A program made the translations under genes and the position numbers. From positions 1 through 19,443 of the forward strand of contig JAOZPK010000037.1 of the NCBI GenBank assembly GCA_029932755.1: DNA of 19,443 nt, in the 5' to 3' direction. Shown here piece after piece: positions 12,918 to 19,443 of the stretch (positions are counted from its first letter, which is position 1; every line of letters starts with the position of its first letter). The DNA comes from Candidatus Cloacimonadota bacterium. GTDB lineage: Bacteria > Cloacimonadota > Cloacimonadia > Cloacimonadales > TCS61. A model generated the notes under the pieces. The model was not told the origin of the DNA and ran no database searches. It was given only the letters and a program-made list of their open reading frames with translations.

Positions 12918-15900
12918 ATGAAAAAAGGTATCTTACTGCTGTTGGTTATCATCCCACTATCTCTTTCCGCAAATTTTAATGTAGAATCCACATCTTTATC
13001 TAAAGTTGTTATTAATTATAAAACAGACAGTTATAGTATTTATCAGGAAAATGGATTTTCTCATATTTATTTCAGTGATTTTACAAGTCAGCAAACTTCC
13101 GGCAAACCGGATCTTCCTTATAGGGAATTCTGTATTGGTGTACCTCCCAATGGAAATGTTGAAGTAATTATCACATCGATAGAAACAGAAACTGTAAAAT
13201 TAAAGAGTAAGCTTTCTCCAGTACCGCGAATAATTTCTTCAGAAAAAACCAATGATTACATTTATGAAGTTGATCAAGCTTTGTATAATTCACAAGAAAA
13301 GAAGTTTGTTCAGGTTATGGAAAAAGCAAAATACCGATTCAATAATATTGTACCGGTAAGATTCTATCCAGTAACTTACGATCAGCAAACAAATGAGATA
13401 ACAATATGCAGAAATGTCAATTTTGAGATCCATATTAAAGGTGATGTGAAATATAGAAATTATATTGAAGAAAAGAATGATATTTCTGTTTCAAATTTAA
13501 TTGTGAATTATGATTATGCCAAGTATTGGAAGGAAAAAAGTGAATTAACTTTTCCAAAAATGCCATTTGAAAAATCGGATTTCTGGTACAAATTTAAAAC
13601 AGATAAATTTGGATGGTTTGAAATAAATTATGAAGATTTGCAAATATTTCCGGATTTCTGTCAACCATCACAGATAAGAATGCTAGCATTAATTAAGAAA
13701 CGGATGAATAACAAAACAGAATTTGAACTTCTGGAAATCCCAATTTTTATTGATACACGTGATGACATCTCATTTAATGTAGGCGATAAGATAATATTTG
13801 AACGTGAACAATTTTCTGACATAGGAACTTATTATAAAAACGAGATGACCTTTTGGCTTACTTTTGGTGGGGATTTTCAGGGAAATCCGGCACGATTGGA
13901 AGCTAATCCAAACTTATCACACTATAACTCTATCTATGATTTCGAGAAAAAGATGATTTCTAATAATCAAACTTATCGAGAAGAAGTTGATGGAATTATT
14001 ATTTATCCTGGCTATCTTACATCAAGCCAGACCAATGTTTTTGAAACTCATGCTCAGGATTATGCTGATCTTCATCCTGAAATGAATTTCATTATTAAAA
14101 GCCAATCCGAAATATTCGATGAATTCAGTAATGGGGATCCTGAGTCACAAGCTGTAGAAAACTACCTTGAATTTGAATTCAATGATCACCCCGAAATGCA
14201 ATATGTGGTTTTAATGGGATCTGGTATCCAAAATTGGAATCCTCAAAATGAAAAATGTAAGATTATAGTTGCTATGGCAACTATTACAGTATCAAGTGAT
14301 GATAAATTTGTCGATTTCGATGATGATTATAGACCTGAATTAATAATTGGCAGGATTCCCGCTCAAAATAATGAAATGATGGAGCATTATCTTCAGAGGA
14401 TTGATGATTATATTCAAAATCAAACTTCGGGTTTCTGGCGGAACAAAGTATTAATAATGGCTGATGATGAGCATAAAGGTGATACACTGGAAGGCTTGAG
14501 CTCAACCAGTGGTTTGAACCATACCGCTCGTGCCCAGCAAACGGAAGATTTTGTTGCAGATACCATTATAATGGATAAAGTTCTGGGGATAGAATTTGGT
14601 TTTGATGAATATCAAAATAAACCGGAAGCGCGAATAGCTCAGTTAGATAAGATCAATCAGGGAAGATTGATCTGGTATTTTATTGGTCATGGTAATGAAG
14701 ATGTTATGGGAGATGAAGATTATTTCAGAGCGTCGCTCCATATGGATCTGCTTGATAATATGGAACATTTACCTCTATACCTCGCTGCTTCCTGTGAAAT
14801 TGGGAAATTTGATAATACTGAAATCGACTGTATAGCAGAAAAATTTCTTTTTCATGATGGAGGTGGTTCTATTGCTTCAATATCTGCAACTGCCAGATGT
14901 AGTGGCGATGCAAATACATTATTAATAAAATATGTACTTAGAAATATAATTAATGAACGAATGGATATCGGAAATGCTCTAAGAGATGCAAAACTATATT
15001 CAAATGCCAGTCTTGGTAATAGTCAGTTTTTCAATATCCTGGGAGATCCTATTATTAATGTTCTTCCTCCACTATCGGGTGGGAATATTCTTGGAATTCC
15101 AGACAGTGTTCAAGCAAGACAAACAGTAAACCTTAGTGGTGATTATAATAACACAATAAATGAAATTGGTGAAACTCGGATTTATGAATCAAAATATAAT
15201 AAATTTTATGAAAATACACTCGTTACACCAGAACAAACATATCACTATGAAGTAGATTACACCAGTAACGGACACACATTTTATTATGGTAATATCGATA
15301 TTATAAATGGTGAGTATGATGCGCAATTTATTGTTCCTGAAGATGTTCACTCCGGAGATGACGGCAGGATATTGAATTATGTTTATGATAACGGCACATC
15401 TACGGATTTTTTGAACTGCTATCTCCCTATGAAACTTAGCAGTATTCCTGTTTATGCACCAAACATAGGTCCACCCCAGGTTCAGCTTTTCTTAGATTCA
15501 CCAAGCTTTATTGCAGGTGACTTTGTATCAACTAGTCCCACATTGATTGCTTATATAGAAGATGAAAATGGAATAAACATTCTTGGCTCATCAGGGCACT
15601 GTATTTTATTAATAATTGATGAATCATTAATGCCTATTGACGTAACAGATGGATTTATGTATGACATTGGCTCAGCTACGGAAGGTGAACTCACTTGGCA
15701 GCTTGATGATCTCTCGGAAGGGAACCATACAATTCAGTTTATTGTATTTGATAACCTTAATAATCCAACAGTTGCAGTAACTAATTTTGTGTGTAAAAGA
15801 TCAGGGAAGGTTTCAATCGAGCAAATGTTGCCATATCCAAACCCAATGAGTGATGGCGGGCATTTTACATTTGTAATTACCGAAGATTCTGATATTACAA

Positions 15901-16106
15901 TTACTATTTATACACTAACCGGTAGAAAAATTAAAACCATAAAACAATTGAATTCTCCAGCAGGATATAATCAGATATCTTGGAATGGGAAAGATGCAGA
16001 TGAAGACAAAATTGCTAATAACACATATTTCTATAAAATCAAAGCTAAACAATTATCTAATAATATAATTACTGAGAAAATTGGTAAATTGATTATTTTA
16101 AAGTAG
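12918..16106 (+). CDS. C25-family cysteine peptidase, PorU-like, with type IX secretion sorting tail
   Basis: An exported protein of 1062 residues. A signal peptide occupies about 1-18 (KK, hydrophobic core, SLSA). A propeptide-like region follows ('SGKPDLPYREFCIGVPPNG'). About 219-345 resembles the PorU-specific domain (FWYKFKTDKFGWFEIN, then FNVGDKIIFE). The C25 peptidase domain runs from about 355 to 720, with catalytic pair H591 (YFIGHGNEDVMGDE) and C626 (AASCEIGKFDN), and ends in FFNILGDPIINVLPP. Beta-rich domains follow, and a type A sorting domain fills about 967-1062 (LPYPNPMSDGG, TIYTLTGRKIK, NTYFYKIKA, GKLIILK). PorU is the sortase that removes sorting tails and attaches cargo to the cell surface. 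This could be that sortase or a secreted gingipain-like relative; the ASCE-x-x-KFDN block and the DGGGSIASIS block favour PorU. I use ATG 12918 because GGAGGA at 12909-12914 precedes it. Confidence 0.87.
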   Translation: MKKGILLLLVIIPLSLSANFNVESTSLSKVVINYKTDSYSIYQENGFSHIYFSDFTSQQTSGKPDLPYREFCIGVPPNGNVEVIITSIETETVKLKSKLSPVPRIISSEKTNDYIYEVDQALYNSQEKKFVQVMEKAKYRFNNIVPVRFYPVTYDQQTNEITICRNVNFEIHIKGDVKYRNYIEEKNDISVSNLIVNYDYAKYWKEKSELTFPKMPFEKSDFWYKFKTDKFGWFEINYEDLQIFPDFCQPSQIRMLALIKKRMNNKTEFELLEIPIFIDTRDDISFNVGDKIIFEREQFSDIGTYYKNEMTFWLTFGGDFQGNPARLEANPNLSHYNSIYDFEKKMISNNQTYREEVDGIIIYPGYLTSSQTNVFETHAQDYADLHPEMNFIIKSQSEIFDEFSNGDPESQAVENYLEFEFNDHPEMQYVVLMGSGIQNWNPQNEKCKIIVAMATITVSSDDKFVDFDDDYRPELIIGRIPAQNNEMMEHYLQRIDDYIQNQTSGFWRNKVLIMADDEHKGDTLEGLSSTSGLNHTARAQQTEDFVADTIIMDKVLGIEFGFDEYQNKPEARIAQLDKINQGRLIWYFIGHGNEDVMGDEDYFRASLHMDLLDNMEHLPLYLAASCEIGKFDNTEIDCIAEKFLFHDGGGSIASISATARCSGDANTLLIKYVLRNIINERMDIGNALRDAKLYSNASLGNSQFFNILGDPIINVLPPLSGGNILGIPDSVQARQTVNLSGDYNNTINEIGETRIYESKYNKFYENTLVTPEQTYHYEVDYTSNGHTFYYGNIDIINGEYDAQFIVPEDVHSGDDGRILNYVYDNGTSTDFLNCYLPMKLSSIPVYAPNIGPPQVQLFLDSPSFIAGDFVSTSPTLIAYIEDENGINILGSSGHCILLIIDESLMPIDVTDGFMYDIGSATEGELTWQLDDLSEGNHTIQFIVFDNLNNPTVAVTNFVCKRSGKVSIEQMLPYPNPMSDGGHFTFVITEDSDITITIYTLTGRKIKTIKQLNSPAGYNQISWNGKDADEDKIANNTYFYKIKAKQLSNNIITEKIGKLIILK

Positions 16107-16137
16107 AGAGTTGACAAGAAAGAGTAATAATTTTCTT

Positions 16138-16165
16138 TTGAACAGCTAAAAAGGTTATATATAAA
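16138..16165 (+). promoter_or_regulatory. Possible promoter upstream of the EF-G-like gene
   Basis: The 98-base gap 16107-16204 is very AT-rich. TTGAAC at 16138-16143 and TATAAA at 16160-16165 are separated by 16 bases, with the start codon 39 bases further on. A TTGACA at 16111-16116 and a TATAAT at 16171-16176 also occur but do not pair at a usable spacing. In such AT-rich DNA chance matches are common, so this is weak. Confidence 0.3.
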
Positions 16166-16204
16166 AATAATATAATTAATATATAACATAAATGCGGAGG
16201 ATTT

Positions 16205-18241
16205 ATGAAAACCATTAGAAACATTGCTCTTGTCGGAGCTATTGGTGCTGGAAAGACCAGTCTTGTTGAACAAATGTTATTCAACTCGAAAACGACAACC
16301 AGAATCGGTAAGATCGAGGATGGCACTACTGTCATGGACTTCAATCCAGAAGAGATTGAAAGAAAGTCTTCGGTTTCTCTGGGAATTGCAAATCTTATGT
16401 GGAAAAAAAATAAGATCAATATTCTTGATGCACCAGGTTTGGTAGATTTTAGCTCTGAGCAGATATCTGCATCAATCGCCGTGGAAACAATATTGTTTGT
16501 AGTGAACGGAGCTTCAGAATTTGACGTTAGTCTTGAAAAATCAATAGAATTGCTCGCAGATAGACCTGTTGTGAAAGGTTTTATTATTAATAGAATAGAT
16601 AATGAGGGTGCAGATTTCAATAAAGCAATTGAAAGGATTAGAGAAAATACGGATTTCAATCCAACACCTATTTTAATTCCAATTGGAAGCGAGCATAAAT
16701 TTGAAGGTGTTGTCGATATTGCACAAGGTAAAGCATTTAAAAATGGAAAAGAAATTGATATTCCTGCAGATATGACAGATCAAGTTGAAGAAAGCAAAAT
16801 GGAATTAATGGAAGCTGTTGCGGAAAGTGATGATGCACTTCTTGAAAAATATTTTGAAGTTGGTGAACTTACAAAAGAAGAGATGACAACCGGTTTAAAG
16901 AATGCAATCGTTCAAGGAAAGTTGATGCCTGCTTTTGCAACTTCAGCAACTCATGATATTGGAATTATTGACCTTATGGATGCTATTGTTGAGTATCTAC
17001 CTTCTCCAGCTGATAGAAAAGAGCTTCAGGTTCTTGAGAAAAAGGAAGAAAAAATAATCCAACTCAGTGAAACTGGAGACCTATTTGCCTATATTTTTAA
17101 ATCATTTTCCGATCCGAATGTAGGTGATATTTCTTATGTTAGAGTCTTCTCAGGTAAGATGACGAGTGGATCTGATGTGTATATTCCTGAAAGAGATAAT
17201 AAAGATAGAATTGGTTCAATGTATTTTGTTAATGGAAAGAATAGGAAAGATACTGATGAATTGAAAGCTGGAGATATCGGTGGTTTAGTTAAAATGAAAG
17301 TTGCCCGTGGCTTTAATACTATCGTTAAAACAAATTCTAAACTTAAATTCCGTGAGATCAAACTTCCTACACCTGTCTACTGGCAAAGTATCAAAGCGGT
17401 TAATCAGCATGATGAAGATAAGATCGGTGCAGCTTTAGGGAAATTGATGGATGAAGATCATACATTAAATCTTGATATGAATCAGGAGACTGCTGAGAAT
17501 GTTATCTCGTGTATTGGTGAGCAGCAGATCACACTCCTTCAAAAAAGATTAAAATCCAGATATAAGATCGAGGCGAATTTAAAAACACCTGCGGTTCCAT
17601 ATAAAGAAACAATCTCAGGAACTGCTGATGTACATTATAAACATAAGAAGCAATCAGGTGGAAAGGGTCAGTTTGGTGAAGTATATTTTAGAGTAAAGCC
17701 GCTTCCTCGCGGCAGCGGATTTGAATTCATCAATTCTGTTGTTGGTGGCAGAATCCCTACAAAATTTATTCCTGCTATCGAGAAGGGGTTAGTAGAAGTA
17801 ATTGGAAAAGGAATAATTTCCGGCAATCAGATCGTTGACCTTTGTGTTGATGTATATGATGGAGGTTATCATGATGTAGATTCATCTGAAATGGCTTTTA
17901 AAATTGCTTCATGGAATGCGCTGAAAAAAGCATTTGAAATTGCAAAGCCAATTCTTCTTGAACCTGTTCACAAAGTTCAAATTATCATTCCTGATGAATA
18001 TATGGGTGATGTTATGGGCGATATCTCTACCAGAAGAGGTAAGATACAGGGGATGGAAAAGCAAGTTAAAAAGCAGATATTAAATGCCGAAATGCCCTTA
18101 TCCGAATTACTGAATTACTATCCTGCACTTAAATCATTAACTCAGGGACGTGGAAAATTTACACAAGAATTCTCACATTATGAGAAAGTTCCTGGTGAAA
18201 TCGCAACTAAAGTGATTGCCGAAGCAAATAAAGAAGATTAG
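16205..18241 (+). CDS. Elongation factor G-like GTPase (EF-G paralogue)
   Basis: A 678-residue translational GTPase with all five EF-G domains. The G domain has P-loop GAIGAGKTS at 11-19. It differs from canonical EF-G in three places: the switch I motif is ERKSSVSL instead of the ERGITI type, DAPGLVDF at 75-82 replaces DTPGHVDF so the catalytic His is Leu79, and NRID at 129-132 replaces NKxD. The ERKSS form is what I associate with the divergent EF-G-like/EF-G2 subfamily, not the main translocase. Domain IV is present (QSGGKGQFGEVYFRVKPLP), as is the domain V end ('PDEYMGDVMGDISTRRGKIQ'). These paralogues bind ribosomes, but their role is not well defined. GGAGG at 16196-16200 lies four bases before ATG. 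A strong terminator follows. Unlikely to be TetM-type resistance, given the switch I sequence. Confidence 0.9.
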   Translation: MKTIRNIALVGAIGAGKTSLVEQMLFNSKTTTRIGKIEDGTTVMDFNPEEIERKSSVSLGIANLMWKKNKINILDAPGLVDFSSEQISASIAVETILFVVNGASEFDVSLEKSIELLADRPVVKGFIINRIDNEGADFNKAIERIRENTDFNPTPILIPIGSEHKFEGVVDIAQGKAFKNGKEIDIPADMTDQVEESKMELMEAVAESDDALLEKYFEVGELTKEEMTTGLKNAIVQGKLMPAFATSATHDIGIIDLMDAIVEYLPSPADRKELQVLEKKEEKIIQLSETGDLFAYIFKSFSDPNVGDISYVRVFSGKMTSGSDVYIPERDNKDRIGSMYFVNGKNRKDTDELKAGDIGGLVKMKVARGFNTIVKTNSKLKFREIKLPTPVYWQSIKAVNQHDEDKIGAALGKLMDEDHTLNLDMNQETAENVISCIGEQQITLLQKRLKSRYKIEANLKTPAVPYKETISGTADVHYKHKKQSGGKGQFGEVYFRVKPLPRGSGFEFINSVVGGRIPTKFIPAIEKGLVEVIGKGIISGNQIVDLCVDVYDGGYHDVDSSEMAFKIASWNALKKAFEIAKPILLEPVHKVQIIIPDEYMGDVMGDISTRRGKIQGMEKQVKKQILNAEMPLSELLNYYPALKSLTQGRGKFTQEFSHYEKVPGEIATKVIAEANKED

Positions 18242-18250
18242 ATAATCAAC

Positions 18251-18286
18251 AAGACCTGCAGGAATAATCTCCACAGGTCTTTTTTT
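18251..18286 (+). terminator. Rho-independent terminator after the EF-G-like gene
   Basis: AAGACCTG (18251-18258) pairs with CAGGTCTT (18274-18281), extended inward by GGA/TCC, and is followed by T residues to 18286. It lies 9 bases after the stop and 20 bases before the yebC start, so yebC probably needs either read-through or a promoter overlapping this region. Confidence 0.88.
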
Positions 18287-18305
18287 ATTTGGAGGATTTT
18301 ACAAT

Positions 18306-19055
18306 ATGTCCGGACATAGTAAATGGAGCTCTATAAAGCATAAAAAAGGTGCTGCGGATGCAAAACGTGGTAAAATATTTACTAAATTAGTAAAAGAGAT
18401 CATTGTTGCTGCAAAAGAAGGTGGCGGCGATCAGGAAATGAACCCACGTTTACGATTGGCAGTCTCTACTGCCAAAGGTTCAAATATGCCTAATGCAAAT
18501 ATTGAGAGGGCGATCAAAAGAGGAACCGGTGAATTAGATGGTGTTAATTATGACAACTTTACCTATGAAGGATATGGTCACAATGGTGTAGCAATTATTG
18601 TAGAAACTCTTACTGATAATAAACAACGAACAGTTGCAGATGTCAGGCATATTTTCTCTAAATATGGTGGGAATCTAGCAGAGAATGGATCTGTCTCTTA
18701 TATGTTCGAGCAGAAGGGTTTGATAATGATCTCTGAAAATGATCTTGATGAAGATGAAGTGATGATGGCTTCGTTAGATGCCGGAGCGGAAGATTTAATT
18801 ATTGAAGAAGGGAACTTCATTATATATACTGCTTATGCAGATCTGCATAGTGTTCATAAAAAATTGGAAGAGGCAGGCTACAACATTGAAAAGGCCGAAC
18901 TAACTAGAATTCCCCAAAATACAATTCAGGCTGATGAAGTTGCAGAGAAGTTGCTTAAATTAATTGATCATCTGGAAGATTGCGATGATGTACAGAAAGT
19001 ATATGCAAATTTCGAGATCTCAGATGAAGTTTTCGAAAGGTTAGCTGAAGATTGA
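18306..19055 (+). CDS. yebC: YebC/PmpR (TACO1) family protein
   Basis: A cytosolic protein of the YebC family, 249 residues, the usual length. It starts with the diagnostic MSGHSKWSSIKHKKGAADAK, then 'GKIFTKLVKEIIVAAKEGG'. Further family blocks are 'NMPNANIERAIKRGTGE', YEGYGHNGVAIIVETLTDN and 'KYGGNLAENGSVSYMF'. Members have been described as transcription regulators and, more recently, as translation factors relieving ribosome stalling at proline-rich stretches; which applies here cannot be read from sequence. GGAGGA at 18291-18296 lies nine bases before ATG. The stop overlaps the ruvC start by four bases, matching the widespread yebC-ruvC gene order. Confidence 0.96.
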   Translation: MSGHSKWSSIKHKKGAADAKRGKIFTKLVKEIIVAAKEGGGDQEMNPRLRLAVSTAKGSNMPNANIERAIKRGTGELDGVNYDNFTYEGYGHNGVAIIVETLTDNKQRTVADVRHIFSKYGGNLAENGSVSYMFEQKGLIMISENDLDEDEVMMASLDAGAEDLIIEEGNFIIYTAYADLHSVHKKLEEAGYNIEKAELTRIPQNTIQADEVAEKLLKLIDHLEDCDDVQKVYANFEISDEVFERLAED

Positions 19056-19443
19056 TTATTCTTGGAATAGATCCTGGTAGTCTTAATGTAGGCTATGGGA
19101 TTTTACAAGTTGAAAAACGAAAAATAGTAGCTGCTGGATGTAACACAATAATAATCAATCCAAAATTACAATTGGCAGAAAGATTAGTCCAGATACATTC
19201 CGGAATGAATAAAATTATTGCTGAATACAAACCGAATATTGCTGTTGTGGAAACTATATTTTATGGAAAAAATATCAAATCAGCTTTTACTTTAGGACAT
19301 GCCAGAGGTGTGATTCTATTAGCTCTGGCTCAATATAGTATTGAAATAGTAGAATTTTCTCCTAGAGAAGTAAAAAAATCTGTTGTTGGAAATGGTAATG
19401 CATCAAAAGAACAAGTTGCATATATGGTTCAGAAAATTTTAAA
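19052..19443 (+). CDS. ruvC: Holliday junction resolvase RuvC (5' part, cut by window edge)
   Basis: The first 130 codons of the RuvC endonuclease, which nicks Holliday junctions in complex with RuvAB. Two of the four acidic catalytic residues are visible: D7 in ILGIDPGSLNVGYGI and E67 in VVETIFYGKN. The next conserved stretch, SAFTLGHARGVILLALAQ, and 'VEFSPREVKKSVVGNGNASKEQV' follow. The two C-terminal Asp residues lie beyond the window. The only start fitting the family N-terminus is TTG 19052, overlapping the yebC stop as TTGA, with AGG at 19038-19040 as a modest ribosome site. Expression is therefore probably coupled to yebC. Confidence 0.95.
   Translation, partial: MIILGIDPGSLNVGYGILQVEKRKIVAAGCNTIIINPKLQLAERLVQIHSGMNKIIAEYKPNIAVVETIFYGKNIKSAFTLGHARGVILLALAQYSIEIVEFSPREVKKSVVGNGNASKEQVAYMVQKIL

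Noticed and set aside
16109..16147. Imperfect inverted repeat between the C25 gene and the EF-G-like gene as a terminator
   Set aside because: Pairing is broken by several mismatches and bulges, and no T-tract follows; it is compatible with chance in AT-rich sequence.
16205..18241. Ribosomal-protection tetracycline resistance (TetM type) for the EF-G-like gene
   Set aside because: The switch I and DAPG motifs fit the EF-G-like subfamily, and the surrounding genes are housekeeping with no mobile-element signs.
1..19443. tRNA, rRNA, riboswitch, CRISPR array, insertion sequence or phage genes
   Set aside because: Intergenic regions are all under 230 bases and contain only hairpins, short repeats and promoter-like elements; no cloverleaf, direct-repeat array, transposase or integrase is seen.

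Overview
The window is AT-rich, gene-dense bacterial chromosome carrying mostly core genes, with no sign of a plasmid, phage or insertion sequence. Lipid A genes, an Skp/OmpH periplasmic chaperone, an LpxC-FabZ fusion and a C25 peptidase of the type IX secretion sortase (PorU) type with a type A sorting tail indicate a diderm of the Fibrobacteres-Chlorobi-Bacteroidetes group. Nearly every gene has a good purine-rich Shine-Dalgarno (AGGAG/GGAGG). That is unlike most Bacteroidota and fits a lineage such as Cloacimonadota better. The phylum is an inference; no rRNA or species marker is present.

Left block, plus strand (1-4940): the end of a PHP/endonuclease Q-like protein, a Xaa-Pro aminopeptidase, CoaD, a small DUF3467 protein, SecD and SecF. 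It ends in a 224-bp convergent gap (4941-5164) holding four hairpins, two of which are clear terminators, one for each strand.

Middle block, minus strand (12724 down to 5165): a two-gene molybdenum hydroxylase (one protein fusing the Mo and FAD subunits, then the 2Fe-2S subunit), followed by skp/ompH, lpxD, lpxC-fabZ and lpxA. The lipid A genes abut or overlap and make early lipid A precursors together with fatty-acid dehydration; lpxB is not in the window.

Right block, plus strand (12918-19443): a divergently transcribed PorU-like C25 peptidase, an EF-G-like GTPase with altered GTPase signature residues, a terminator, then yebC and the first part of ruvC, which overlap by four bases.

Most of this is ordinary housekeeping. 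The items worth a second look are the Mo-FAD fusion order, the EF-G-like protein lacking the catalytic His and the Lys of NKxD, the PorU-like peptidase, a promoter-like motif shared by three intergenic regions, the hairpin cluster between secF and lpxA, and short tandem repeats at three gene junctions. I found no convincing new defence or mobile system.
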